Below are positions 44,229-53,610 of a DNA stretch of 64,000 bases, piece by piece. Made by a program: the position numbers and the translations under genes. Source of the stretch: Saprospiraceae bacterium UBA6168 (GTDB lineage: Bacteria > Bacteroidota > Bacteroidia > Chitinophagales > Saprospiraceae); contig DIUC01000056.1 of the NCBI GenBank assembly GCA_002435785.1, forward strand, positions 1 to 64,000, read 5' to 3'. The notes below the pieces were generated by a model. That model searched no databases. It saw only the letters and a list, made by a program, of their open reading frames with translations, and had not been told where the DNA came from. How positions within the stretch are numbered: position 1 is the first letter of the stretch; every line of letters begins with the position of its first letter.

Positions 44229-44909
44229 CTATGACAGCTTCCCCATGTCTCTTATCAAAATCGTATTTCGGTTGAAATGTATCAGGTTGTCCTTACGAAG
44301 TTCATTCATAACCGAGGTCACTGTTTGACGAGAAGTACCTGTGAGGTTGGCGATATCCTGCTGGGTAAGGCAATGCTTGAAAAGCGTTTCATATCCAACT
44401 TTCCGGCCCCGTTGGGTGGCGCTATCCTTGAGGAAGTCAATGATTCTGGAGCGGGCATCCTTGAGTATTAGCCCCTCCAATTTTGCCTCCGACACCAACA
44501 GGCGGCTGCCAATCAGGTGCAGGATATTGATACAAAGCTGATGGTTGGAGCGCATCAGCAACTGAAAATTTTGAATGGAAATCGTGATGAACAATGCCTC
44601 TTCGTTCATAGTGAAGGCGGATTCGTTGCGCTGTTTTTCGCCGACCAGTCCCAACTCCCCGAACATCGCCAAGGGGTGCAGTACGGTCTTTATGACTTCT
44701 CGTCCGTCACTCGACAGGGTACAGGTTTTCACCGTTCCTTTCAGCAAAAAATAAACACAACTGGAGACATCCCCGGCATCATAGAGCTGAACCTGTTTAG
44801 CCTTGGAATGCAGTTCTGCCATGCCTTCGAGCTTGGTAAAAGTTTCTTCGGACAAGTCTTCGAAGAGCGGAAAATGGCGCAGCACATCAACGTTGATTGG
44901 TGATTTCAT
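44229..44909 (-). CDS. Crp/Fnr-family transcription regulator
   Basis: 226 aa. A cyclic-nucleotide-binding-type beta roll (~15-130: YDAGDVSSCVYFLLKGTVKTCTL, GREVIKTVLHPLAMFGELGLVGE) is followed by the dimer helix and a Crp winged helix (~150-226) with the recognition helix in LTQQDIANLTGTSRQTVTSVMNELRKDNLI. No N-terminal Cys cluster, so not an oxygen-sensing FeS Fnr. The effector is unknown. Single gene; the upstream region to 45105 is A/T-rich. Confidence 0.93.
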   Translation of the reverse strand: MKSPINVDVLRHFPLFEDLSEETFTKLEGMAELHSKAKQVQLYDAGDVSSCVYFLLKGTVKTCTLSSDGREVIKTVLHPLAMFGELGLVGEKQRNESAFTMNEEALFITISIQNFQLLMRSNHQLCINILHLIGSRLLVSEAKLEGLILKDARSRIIDFLKDSATQRGRKVGYETLFKHCLTQQDIANLTGTSRQTVTSVMNELRKDNLIHFNRNTILIRDMGKLS

Positions 44910-45104
44910 AACTCAGGAATTGATTTTGGATATCAGATTGTACCCTTACAGACTTTTACGTTGCAAAAATGAGGGAAGCGATGGGAAAGGAGTGGTACAA
45001 TCTTTAACATTTGTACCGAAAATATAAAACCGAACAACAAACTAAATACCTGATTATCAATTTTTTAAAAATCACACTCACGTGTCTTTTGTAAAAGATT
45101 AAAT

Positions 45105-45136
45105 AAAAAAGGGGCGACTATTGCCGCCCCTTTTTT
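45105..45136 (-). terminator. Terminator of the aspartyl protease gene
   Basis: GGGGCG and CGCCCC around a short loop, flanked by A6 and T6, so it can work on both strands. It directly follows the stop at 45138 on the minus strand. Confidence 0.85.
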
Positions 45137-45137
45137 A

Positions 45138-46055
45138 TTACCACAAGTAAATTCTTTTTCGTCCATAGTCTATGGAAATCACCTTGTCCCTGAAAAAAGG
45201 GACGCCCAAAAGCCCGTCCAAAGGGGCATCGAAATCTTGCCGAAGGCGGCTCAAGTCCGTGAACACATAGCGCATGTTTGGCAAAACCGCTCCTTTTATC
45301 TTGGTGTCTGGCACATCAGCTGCCATCACTTCCTGTGTGGCATTGTCAATTCCGGTGAGCAGTTCTGACTTGGAGTTTAACAGCTCACCGGGGCTGAAAG
45401 CGTCGTAAAATTTTTTGTCCAGGAGGTTTACCTCGGCCCCGCTGTCAAGGCCGAGAAACACTCGTTTGTTGCCGACCCTTGCCACGATGACCGGAACATG
45501 GCCGCACAGCGTGAATGGAAGAGAAAGCAAGGGTTTCGTCATTTGGTCTTTCCTTGCTTTACCTGTTTTGTAGGCTTGAATTTTTTTGTTGGGGAAATCG
45601 AACAACAGCTCGTAGTTGCGGAGCACATCGTATCCGATTAGTCCCATAATATCCATTCCACAGGCTGCTTCGAGGTGTTGGACATTGAGCGCATGGCCTT
45701 GGGCACGCTTCTTTATGATACCTCCCAATTGGAAATTTTTTACTTCCACCTCTCCCACCGTCATGGCTCCGCTCACTGAGGCAGCCTTGCAGCTATTTTT
45801 TGAGGCCAAGTCTTCCGAGTTCAGTACGATACCGGGCGCCCCGGTGTCGAGGACAAAATTGCCCGATTTTCCGTCCACGCTTGCCCTTACGACAAACATG
45901 CCGCCTGCTATCTCGAACGGGATTTCGGAAAAGTCAACCGCCGCCTCCAAAGCGTCGGCTGGATCGTTGGCAACCGCAGTGTGCAGGAATGCAACATTGC
46001 GCTGGGCTATCAAGGATTGGGAGGCGAAAAGCAGCAAGCACAAAAGTTTTTTCAT
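45138..46055 (-). CDS. Secreted retropepsin-like aspartyl protease with two active-site motifs
   Basis: 305 aa with a signal peptide (LLCLLLFASQSLIAQ). Two retropepsin-like halves: FVVRASVDGKSGNFVLDTGAPG (Asp70) and VPVIVARVGNKRVFLGLDSGAEV (Asp204), each followed by a hydrophobic flap/Gly motif (GLIGYDVLRNYELLFDF, GLLGVPFFRDKVISIDY). Two halves in one chain could form an intramolecular active site, as in pepsin. Periplasmic or surface; substrate unknown. A single gene with its own terminator; upstream gap 46056-46432 shows nothing I can support. Confidence 0.87.
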   Translation of the reverse strand: MKKLLCLLLFASQSLIAQRNVAFLHTAVANDPADALEAAVDFSEIPFEIAGGMFVVRASVDGKSGNFVLDTGAPGIVLNSEDLASKNSCKAASVSGAMTVGEVEVKNFQLGGIIKKRAQGHALNVQHLEAACGMDIMGLIGYDVLRNYELLFDFPNKKIQAYKTGKARKDQMTKPLLSLPFTLCGHVPVIVARVGNKRVFLGLDSGAEVNLLDKKFYDAFSPGELLNSKSELLTGIDNATQEVMAADVPDTKIKGAVLPNMRYVFTDLSRLRQDFDAPLDGLLGVPFFRDKVISIDYGRKRIYLW

Positions 46056-46432
46056 GGCCGCTCCAAGGTTTGTGCGGCCGTTCGCTGCTCAGGCTGAGTA
46101 AATTCAGTCGGGGCGGGGCTGGTAGTCCGCAGGTTGAATCAAATTGAAACTACAACTGTCTGAAACCATAAATTTTGAAGATTTCGGTGGGTAAAAATAC
46201 AGAACCCTGCATTAAAATGCAACCAAAAATTTACAAGGAGTTAATATTAAATTAACATTGGGTAAAATAAGCTGTTTCCTAACGACCTCGAAAAAGGGCA
46301 GAATTGGTCAGTGCTTTCAATTTCTTTTTAAAAAAATCAAACTTTGCGCCCGTTTGCAAAATTTAACTGTTGCTTTTGCGTCTTTCAATCCCGATACCAA
46401 AGATTGGTACCCATTGAATGCCGAAAAGCATT

Positions 46433-46462
46433 TTGCCAATTTGGAAAGAGGATTTAAATTTG
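46433..46462 (+). promoter_or_regulatory. Promoter of the propeller-SprB-OmpA gene
   Basis: TTG at 46433-46435, 19-bp spacer, perfect TAAATTTG at 46455-46462. It lies inside the longer open frame (46258 onward), which argues that translation starts downstream at ATG 46522. Confidence 0.55.
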
Positions 46463-46521
46463 GCAAATGGTTGATTATCAGGAAGTTTAGGCATTCAACA
46501 TCATCACTTATCATTGAATTA

Positions 46522-49500
46522 ATGCACAGATTTTTCGCTTTTATACTTATTCTGTTTGCGGTAAAAAGTATTGCACAGGTCCAAATGGAGGTCATTCGCA
46601 CCAAGGCTATTGACCGCAACACCCCCGTCACCAACATTCATATTGATGGGGAAAACAAATGGGTGGGCAATCGAAAGGGATTGTTTCAAGTTCATTCCCC
46701 GGAGCAGTCCACGCCCGCCAATCTCGCCCCAACCGAGTGGTCATTGTTGCAAACTTATTCCGGCAACCACGACATCCGGTTGCCACTCGAAGACCTGCTC
46801 ACGCAAATGGGCGCAGATGGCCAGAGCATCCGCACCAAGGGCGACCGCATCACTTGCGCCATTTTCGAGGAAAAAGGCAGCCAACTTTGGGTCGGCACCC
46901 GCAAGTCAGGCTTGTTCCAATTCAAGACCCAGCCCTCCCTCAAGCTCGTCTCCAAACACACGCCCGGCGGCTCCAAAGATATCAACACCCTCTTCCTTGA
47001 CACCAATGGGCGACTGTGGATTGGCACATCGGCGGGTTGTTCCTATGGCAAGGACGGCAAATGGCGCCAAGAGGAAAAGCTGTTCAGCATCCGGGCTTTC
47101 GCCCAAAGCGGCACCAACATCTGGGTCATGGGCGACGACCTCCTCTGGAAAGTGGATGCCCGTGACAAATGGCAGGCCGTGGACACGGATGCCAAACTAA
47201 CCGAAGGCGAGGTCGTGGACATCGCCGTGGACGGCAACAGTATGCTTTGGATTGCTTCGCAAATCATCACCCGCTTCGACCCCGCCACCGAAGATGCGAC
47301 CGTCTTTGGCCCGGCACAGGAGTTTACCAGCCAAGATGTGTCCTGCATGGCCATTGACGCTGAGAACGCCGTCTGGGTTGGCACCAACGACAAGGGCCTC
47401 TACCTCATCCAAAAAGTCGATGCCATGACCGTCACTTGTCTCCTCGACAAGATGCTGAGTTGCGGAGAAAACAAAAAAGACGCTTCGCTCAAAGTCACCG
47501 TCACCGGCGGTGCTGCTCCTTACACCTACGCTTGGGATGGTGGGCTTACTGGCACCAACCCCCAAAAACTGGGGCCCGGCGAGTATTCGCTCACCGTCAC
47601 CGACAGCAAGGGCAAGGCAAAGTCTATCAAATTCCCCATCCTCAACCCTAACTTCACGTTGACCATTGCCCAGGACAAGCCCGCTGGCGAAAGCGGCGCC
47701 CCTGATGGCGCAGCATCGGTAAAAGTGGTCGGCGGCAACCCTGAATACACCTTTAAGTGGGACAACGGCGAGACTACCGCCAAGGCCACCACCCTCGCAG
47801 AGGGGGGCCATAGTGTCACCGTCACCGACAGGGCTGGCTGTACGGCCACGGCCTCGGTGGAAATCCGGCGGGTGGTCAGTGCGCTTATGGTCGCTATTTC
47901 TCAAACAAAAGCCATCGGCTGTACCGGGTCAAAAGACGCTGCCATAAAGGCCGAGGCCATTGGCGGCAAAGCACCCTATCAATACCAATGGAACACCCCA
48001 AGTTTGATGGCAGGGGCAAACCTCACGGGCCTTCCCGCTGGCGGGTACGCCGTTACCGTCACCGATGCGGCCGGGCAGTCGGCCTCGGCCTCGTTTGAGG
48101 TGAAAGCGGCAGAGGCCATTACGGCCACTATCAAAGTGGACGCACCTGCCAGCACCGGAAAAGCGGACGGCAAAGCAACGGTGAAGGCCGTTGGCGGTGG
48201 CGGGAAATTCACCTTTTTGTGGGACAATTCAGAAACGACGGCTACTGCCACCAAGCTCGGCCCTGGCAACCATACCGTCACCGTGACGGATGCAGCGGGC
48301 TGCACGGCCACTGCCTCGGTGAGCATCACGGAGAACATCCTGCCGCTGGCGGTCGCCATTTCGCAAGAAAAAGAAATCAAGTGTGCGGGTGAAAAAACAG
48401 CTTCATTCAAAGCGGAACCATATGGTGGCAAGGGGCCCTACAAGTTCGCTTGGACCAGCGGCGGCACTGCCGAAACGGTAACGTCACTTGGCGCTGGCAG
48501 CTACGATGTGACCGTCACAGACGCCAATGGCACCACGGCCGCTGCTAAGTTCCTAGTGAAGGACGCCACGGCCATCACCCTCACGGCGAAGGTGGACGCT
48601 CCTGCCAGCACGGGCAACTCCGACGGCAAGGCCACCGTGAAGGCCACCGGTGGCACTGGCAACTTTGCCTATAAATGGGACACAAACGAAACCACCGCTA
48701 CTGCCACCAAGCTCGGCCCCGGCAACCATACCGTCACCGTGACGGACGCAGCGGGCTGCACATCCACTGCCTCGGTGAGCATTTCGGAGAACATCCTCCC
48801 GCTTGCGGTCGCCATTTCGCAAGAAAAAGAAATCAAGTGCGCGGGTGAAAAAACAGCCTCGCTCAAAGCGGAACCGAACGGCGGGAAAGGCCCTTACAAG
48901 TTCGTTTGGACAGGCGGCGGCGCTGCCGAAGCGGTCACAGCACTCGGCGCTGGCAGCTACGATGTCACCGTGACAGATGCCGCGGGCACCACAGCCACCG
49001 CCAAGTTCACGGTCAAAGAGGCCGCCGCCATCACCCTCACCGCCAAAGTAGAGGCACCAGCCAGCACGGGCAACTCCGACGGAAAGTCCACCGTGAAGGC
49101 CAACGGCGGAACAGGTAATTTCACCTATAAATGGGACACCAATGAAACGACAGCCACCGCCTCCAAGCTCGGGCCGGGCGACCACACCGTCACTGTGACG
49201 GATGCTTCGGGCTGCACAGCGACAACGCAGGTATGGGTCAACGAAAATATTCTGACGTTGGCGGTCGCCATTTCGCAAGAAAAAGAAATCAAGTGCGCTG
49301 GCGAAAAAACGGCCTCGCTGAGTGCGGAGGTCTCAGGTGGCAAAGGCCCCTACAAGTTCAGTTGGACAGGGGGCGAGCAAACGGAATCGGCTGCTGCGCT
49401 GGCTGCTGGCAATTACCAAGTGACGGTAACGGATGCCACTGGGACAACGGCGATTGCCTCGAAACGGGTAGCAGAACCGTCCCCCTTGCGGGCGGAAGTG

Positions 49501-50094
49501 AAAAACATCCGGCCAGCTACTACCGAAAAAACCAACAACGGGAAGGCTACGCTTGATGCTTCGGGCGGCACGGGCAATTACCGATACGCTTGGGACAACA
49601 GCACTGAAACCGCCGCCACCGCCACGGCTCTACCTGCAGGACAACGCTCCGTCACCGTTACGGATGGAAACGGCTGCACGGCCACTGCTGCTTTTGAGGT
49701 AAAAACCCGCATCATTCCTGAGCTTTCCGCCAATAACTTGCGGAGCGGCGAGACCATTAAGTTGGAGAAAATCTACTTTCAACCGGACAGCACCAACATG
49801 GACCCAGACTCCCGCCCAACACTCGATGAGTTGTACGAATTTTTGCAGGAAAACGCTGGTATCGTCATAGAAGTAGGTGGCCATACGAACGGCATTCCGT
49901 CGCACGAATTTTGTGACCAACTCTCCACGGCAAGGGCAAAATCGGTGGCAGAGTACATCGTGAGCTTGGGGCTGCCCACCAGCCGAATCACCTATAAAGG
50001 CTATGGCAAGCGCAACCCCGTGGCCACCAATTCGACGCCAGAGGGGCGGGCGAAAAATCAGCGAGTGGAGATGAAGGTGGTGAGGGTGGAATAG
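46522..50094 (+). CDS. Two-component-type propeller, SprB-repeat and OmpA-domain surface protein
   Basis: 1190 aa from ATG 46522, which starts the signal peptide (RFFAFILILFAVKSIAQ). Residues ~20-300 are regulator-propeller blades (WVGNRKGLFQVHS, LWVGTRKSGLFQF, LWIGTSAGCSYG, VWVGTNDKGLYLI). Residues ~305-1060 hold ten SprB-type repeats, each ending in a form of VTVTD-x-x-G. The last ~110 residues are an OmpA domain (IYFQPDSTNMDPDSRPTL, VGGHTNGIPSHEFCDQLSTARAKSVAEYI), which should hold it to peptidoglycan. SprB repeats belong to gliding adhesins. DNA of repeats 4-9 is a 456-bp tandem duplication (see 48351-49500). I infer a wall-anchored periplasmic or surface adhesin or sensor; no T9SS tail is present. 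Confidence 0.88.
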   Translation: MHRFFAFILILFAVKSIAQVQMEVIRTKAIDRNTPVTNIHIDGENKWVGNRKGLFQVHSPEQSTPANLAPTEWSLLQTYSGNHDIRLPLEDLLTQMGADGQSIRTKGDRITCAIFEEKGSQLWVGTRKSGLFQFKTQPSLKLVSKHTPGGSKDINTLFLDTNGRLWIGTSAGCSYGKDGKWRQEEKLFSIRAFAQSGTNIWVMGDDLLWKVDARDKWQAVDTDAKLTEGEVVDIAVDGNSMLWIASQIITRFDPATEDATVFGPAQEFTSQDVSCMAIDAENAVWVGTNDKGLYLIQKVDAMTVTCLLDKMLSCGENKKDASLKVTVTGGAAPYTYAWDGGLTGTNPQKLGPGEYSLTVTDSKGKAKSIKFPILNPNFTLTIAQDKPAGESGAPDGAASVKVVGGNPEYTFKWDNGETTAKATTLAEGGHSVTVTDRAGCTATASVEIRRVVSALMVAISQTKAIGCTGSKDAAIKAEAIGGKAPYQYQWNTPSLMAGANLTGLPAGGYAVTVTDAAGQSASASFEVKAAEAITATIKVDAPASTGKADGKATVKAVGGGGKFTFLWDNSETTATATKLGPGNHTVTVTDAAGCTATASVSITENILPLAVAISQEKEIKCAGEKTASFKAEPYGGKGPYKFAWTSGGTAETVTSLGAGSYDVTVTDANGTTAAAKFLVKDATAITLTAKVDAPASTGNSDGKATVKATGGTGNFAYKWDTNETTATATKLGPGNHTVTVTDAAGCTSTASVSISENILPLAVAISQEKEIKCAGEKTASLKAEPNGGKGPYKFVWTGGGAAEAVTALGAGSYDVTVTDAAGTTATAKFTVKEAAAITLTAKVEAPASTGNSDGKSTVKANGGTGNFTYKWDTNETTATASKLGPGDHTVTVTDASGCTATTQVWVNENILTLAVAISQEKEIKCAGEKTASLSAEVSGGKGPYKFSWTGGEQTESAAALAAGNYQVTVTDATGTTAIASKRVAEPSPLRAEVKNIRPATTEKTNNGKATLDASGGTGNYRYAWDNSTETAATATALPAGQRSVTVTDGNGCTATAAFEVKTRIIPELSANNLRSGETIKLEKIYFQPDSTNMDPDSRPTLDELYEFLQENAGIVIEVGGHTNGIPSHEFCDQLSTARAKSVAEYIVSLGLPTSRITYKGYGKRNPVATNSTPEGRAKNQRVEMKVVRVE
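48351..49500 (+). repeat. 456-bp coding tandem repeat
   Basis: The block GGTCGCCATTTCGCAAGAAA with AAGAAATCAAGTG begins at 48351, 48807 and 49263, exactly 456 bp (152 codons) apart. Each unit encodes one Cys-start and one Cys-end SprB repeat. Copies are nearly identical at the DNA level, including third positions in long runs, so duplication or gene conversion is recent; the last copy is partial and more diverged. Confidence 0.9.
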
Positions 50095-50157
50095 GGATGA
50101 AGGAATAGGGATGAGGGAATAGGGATGAGGGATGAAGCGGTTCATCCCTCATCCCTA
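50091..50157. repeat. GGGATGAGG micro-repeat inverted pair between convergent genes
   Basis: Left arm 50091-50136 repeats AGGGATGAGGGAAT words; right arm 50143-50157 reads CATCCCTCATCCCTA. It overlaps the 3' end of the acetyltransferase gene (50142) and follows the SprB-OmpA stop (50094). On the minus strand it encodes RDEG and the stop codon. Same family as 13111-13195. Confidence 0.85.
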
Positions 50158-50681
50158 TTTTTTTCCCACTCTCCTCTCCTCACTCGATAAACCACCACAG
50201 GCATAGACCGCCAAGTGGTCCACTTCCACTCAGTCATGCCGTTGCGCTTTGCGACAGCCTGTGAGCGCAGGTTATCGGGGTGGATGAGCGAGATGAGTGT
50301 TTCGGCCATTTCGTTTTCAAAACAAAAATCACGGCAGGCTTGGGCGGCTTCAGTGGCGTATCCCTTCCCCCAATGTTCCCGGAAGAAATGGTAGCCTACC
50401 TCCCATTTCGGAATGCTGTCAACCCATTGGTACAGCAGTCCGGCTTGGCCTATCAGCTCTCCTGTCTCGATGAGTTCGACGGCATGGAGGCCACCATGTT
50501 CGTTGGCGTAGCGGCCCAATTGGCGGCGCAGCCACAGGTCGGCGTAATCGGAAACATCTGTTTTGATGAAGTGGAATTCGGTGGCAACGGGGTCTTCAAA
50601 AAACGCCATCAACCGGGGCTTGTCGTCAAGTTGTAGCGGCCTGAACCGTAGGCGGGCAGTGGTGAGGTTGTCTAAAAGCAT
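50142..50681 (-). CDS. GNAT N-acetyltransferase (RimJ/RimL-like)
   Basis: 179 aa from ATG 50681 (LLDNLTTARLRFRPLQLDD); the frame extends upstream without a matching start. LRFRPLQLDDKPRLMAFFEDP, then WEVGYHFFREHWGKGYATEAAQACRDFCF (acetyl-CoA-binding R/Q-x-x-G-x-G/A variant, here HWGKGYATEA) and SLIHPDNLRSQAVAKRNGM are typical of the RimJ/RimL branch. The acceptor, a protein N-terminus or small molecule, is unknown. The C-terminal NRDEG and stop come from micro-repeat DNA. Confidence 0.9.
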   Translation of the reverse strand: MLLDNLTTARLRFRPLQLDDKPRLMAFFEDPVATEFHFIKTDVSDYADLWLRRQLGRYANEHGGLHAVELIETGELIGQAGLLYQWVDSIPKWEVGYHFFREHWGKGYATEAAQACRDFCFENEMAETLISLIHPDNLRSQAVAKRNGMTEWKWTTWRSMPVVVYRVRRGEWEKNRDEG

Positions 50682-50812
50682 GGGATGTGTTTGAACGGAT
50701 GTTTGAAAATTTTTGCAAAAAACGAAAAACGTCCCAACTTGCTCCATCATTTCACCTTTAAATCCAATTCCTCAATGATTTAAGGTAAAAACTTGCAAGA
50801 TAGCACAGCAGT

Positions 50813-53440
50813 TCACTCCAAAGCGTAAGCCACCACACTGGCCCCATTGCCCGTCACCACCACCGGTTTGCCGTCGCCCAACAAATCCACCACCGAGAAT
50901 GCCGTGGTGCCCGCCAACGGGAACTGTGGCAATAGCTTGCCCTGACCGTCGAGCAAACTGATTTGGCTTTTCGCTTCGCAAACCGTGCCTGTGAACGCCT
51001 TGCGCTTCGCCCATTCCACCGCAAACACGGCGTCCTGCGGTTGCCCGAATTGGTAGCGGAACGCTTTTTTGAAGTTTTTTCCTTCGTAAAAATAGACCGT
51101 TAGGTCGTTGCCATTCAGGGCAATATAGTCCTTCCGGCCATCGCCTGTCACATCGGCAAAGGCGAAGCGGACGCCAATCCCCGCCTGCTTTTTGCCCACG
51201 TCCAAGGACAGTTTGAAGTCGCCGCCATCGAGGTTGGTCACCGTCACCCGCCCGTGGTCGTCACAGGCGACAATGCGGTAGTTGTCTCCATCTGCCTGAA
51301 AATCAGGGCTTTGGAGAAATTTTGAACCTAAATTTTTCTTCGGAAAACGAAATTCGCCGTTCTTTTGGAACACCTGCAAAGCGCCCGCCGTGTCCAATAG
51401 CATCAGGAAATCCTTCCCCTTTGCCTGAAAGTGGACGAGCGGTTGCCGCACCGACCCAATGTCTGTTTTGGGCCGCCATCCCTCCACCGGGCTTCCCTTT
51501 TCGTCGAAGCCATAGGCAGTGCCCGTTCCGGTGGCCCCTTTTTCGCAAGCGATGAAAAACTGGTACTCGTGGCTTTTGAAAAAGTCAACCACAGTCACGC
51601 CATTTGAGGCCGGGGTTTGTAGCCGGAGCGGGAAGCCCGCCACGTCCTGGCCCGTTTGGTCAATGACGAAAATGCCGCTCGCCGTGCTGAAGGCAAACTG
51701 CGCCTCCTTATTGTTGTTCAGGTCGAGTTGCCAGATTTTGGACAAAATCGGCTCGTCCATTTGCCGACGCCAGAGGATGCGCCCAGATTTTGAAATCAGG
51801 TAAACCGTGCGGCTGGCATCCTGCACGAAAACCTCCTTTTCTCCGGTTTGGGGGTTCACGAAAACCGTAGGGGGGATGGTTGCCCGGTTGCCGAGCGGCG
51901 TTTTCCATAGGATGTTGGCCGGCGCAGCGCGTTCGTCGGTGGACTTGGGGGGGGTGGAAAACTGGAGGTCGCAAACTTGGCCCCGACGGACAATAGTGGC
52001 CGTTAAATGATTGCAATTCAACGGGTTGCGACCAATTTCGGCCAACATCTTTTCATCAAAAAACTGAGAGGCCAAAGGCCAGGCCCGGTCACTTTCAAAG
52101 TAGGCCAAGCCGTTCGGGGACACAGGAAGGTGGTGCAGGGATTGCAAGAACGCCACGTTTTTGGCGCAGGTTTGTCCGGCGAGGTACTTGCCCAGCCAGC
52201 GCTCCATGCCCATCCTTGAGTTGGAAAAAAGCACGTAATCGCCCATCACCGTGGCATAAGGGTCGTTAATGCCACTGCCAATTTTGAGCATCTTGTCGAG
52301 CGGCAGCCCTTTGAAACGACGGATTTTGAACATTTGGAAATCAATGGACTCGGGGCTTTCGAGTCGCTTGGCGAGGGCCGCAAGCTTGGCCTCTGCCGCT
52401 TTGATGTCCTTTGTTTTCAGCAAAAAAAACTGCTCGGCAGCACCGGCCTCCAAGGGTTCGCCAAAGGCAACGACTACTTCGTTGGAGACCCATGGGGCCA
52501 GGTAGGTTCGCCAAAGACCCGTTTCAGCCGCCGCCGTGATGCTGCCACAGGAGAGCCAAGCAAAGGCCGTCAGGTTGTCGGGCAGGGCGCCCAGCACCTC
52601 CTTGAATGGCCTTGGCTCTCCCTTTGTGTTGGCATCCATGAGCGGGTGGCCTTCGGCAATGCTGAAACTACCCCTCCATTCGCCGCCATCTTTCCCGAGT
52701 GGCAAATCAAGGCGCAGCCAACGGGCAGCCCTGGCCAATCCGTCGAGGTCGTGGAGGCGGGTGGGGTCGAGCAGGGGGCTGAACTGAGGACCCAATTCGG
52801 ACAGGTTGAGCAGCACGGGCAGGCTGTTCTTTGCTTCGTCAGTGCCTGTTGTCAGGCCAGAGAAGCCGCTGTTTCGACAGAGCGAATTGGCAGGTTTTAT
52901 GAGTTGGCTAATGGCATTTTCAACGAGGTAGGCATGGCGGGCAAAGAGCAGCAGGTTGTGGAAGCGGGCAATGGCAAACTCCGATTTTTCGACCTTAACG
53001 CTGAAGACCTCGTTGTTTCTGAAAATGGACGTGCGCATGCGCCATGCTGGGTTTTTGCCCAAAATGGTGGCGAGGTCGTTGCCCCGCATTCCGTCAAAAA
53101 CAAACAGGGCATCCATGCCGCTGCTGCGGTTCGGCTGAAGCACGACCAGCGTTTCGCCCCGCTTTTTTTGGGAGAAAAGCTTTGAAAAATGCTTTTCATA
53201 CGCCGTCATGTCCGCCACGAGGGCATTGGGAATGGCCAAGTTGGCAAGGTTGCTTTTCCCTGCTCCCGCCAACAATTGCTGGAAGTTCTCCGGGCTGAGG
53301 CACAGCACCACAGCCGTATGCCGGGGAATGGCCCCGTGCGGGTGTACACCCAACCAAGGCAGTCGGACGAATTGGCCAAGTATGGCAATGGCAACCGCCA
53401 CGCCAAAGGCGAGGAGTAAAGGTTTCTTGATTTTTTTCAT
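50813..53440 (-). CDS. DUF3352-like protein with C-terminal PQQ/FG-GAP-like propeller
   Basis: 875 aa. An N-terminal hydrophobic anchor (PLLLAFGVAVAIAILGQFV) is followed by ~500 residues resembling DUF3352: paired strands and helices with AFAWLSCGSITAA, AVVLCLSPENFQQLL and YATVMGDYVLFSNSRMGMERWL. The C-terminal ~330 residues look like a propeller with blades such as VYLISKSGRILWRRQM, GIFVIDQTGQDVAGFPL, GFDEKGSPVEGW and FADVTGDGRKDYIALNGNDLTVYFY (FG-GAP-like Asp-rich loop). Probably anchored in the inner membrane, facing the periplasm. No catalytic residues recognised; function unknown. Confidence 0.8.
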   Translation of the reverse strand: MKKIKKPLLLAFGVAVAIAILGQFVRLPWLGVHPHGAIPRHTAVVLCLSPENFQQLLAGAGKSNLANLAIPNALVADMTAYEKHFSKLFSQKKRGETLVVLQPNRSSGMDALFVFDGMRGNDLATILGKNPAWRMRTSIFRNNEVFSVKVEKSEFAIARFHNLLLFARHAYLVENAISQLIKPANSLCRNSGFSGLTTGTDEAKNSLPVLLNLSELGPQFSPLLDPTRLHDLDGLARAARWLRLDLPLGKDGGEWRGSFSIAEGHPLMDANTKGEPRPFKEVLGALPDNLTAFAWLSCGSITAAAETGLWRTYLAPWVSNEVVVAFGEPLEAGAAEQFFLLKTKDIKAAEAKLAALAKRLESPESIDFQMFKIRRFKGLPLDKMLKIGSGINDPYATVMGDYVLFSNSRMGMERWLGKYLAGQTCAKNVAFLQSLHHLPVSPNGLAYFESDRAWPLASQFFDEKMLAEIGRNPLNCNHLTATIVRRGQVCDLQFSTPPKSTDERAAPANILWKTPLGNRATIPPTVFVNPQTGEKEVFVQDASRTVYLISKSGRILWRRQMDEPILSKIWQLDLNNNKEAQFAFSTASGIFVIDQTGQDVAGFPLRLQTPASNGVTVVDFFKSHEYQFFIACEKGATGTGTAYGFDEKGSPVEGWRPKTDIGSVRQPLVHFQAKGKDFLMLLDTAGALQVFQKNGEFRFPKKNLGSKFLQSPDFQADGDNYRIVACDDHGRVTVTNLDGGDFKLSLDVGKKQAGIGVRFAFADVTGDGRKDYIALNGNDLTVYFYEGKNFKKAFRYQFGQPQDAVFAVEWAKRKAFTGTVCEAKSQISLLDGQGKLLPQFPLAGTTAFSVVDLLGDGKPVVVTGNGASVVAYALE

Positions 53441-53513
53441 TCAAAAGATTGGTTTTGGTCAAATCGCACGGCAATATTAAGGAATGAAAGAAACATTTAC
53501 CTTTGGCCGGAAG

Positions 53514-53609
53514 AATGAGGGTTTGGGATTTGAGCGTTTGAGGGTTTGAGACCCCAGCCTTGTGACCCACTCAAATCCTCAACCTCACAAACACTCAAAT
53601 CCTCCTCAC
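53514..53609. repeat. TTTGAGG micro-repeat inverted pair upstream of panB
   Basis: Left arm 53514-53550 (GAGGGTTTGGGATTTGAGCG...) and right arm 53570-53609 (CTCAAATCCTCAACCTCACA...) are imperfect reverse complements. The right arm touches the panB start codon at 53611, so the hairpin would cover the translation start. Confidence 0.8.
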
Positions 53610-53610
53610 G

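Noticed and set aside
46258..46521. N-terminal extension of the SprB-OmpA protein
   Set aside because: The extension is not signal-like, and a good promoter (46433-46462) lies inside it; ATG 46522 starts a clear signal peptide.
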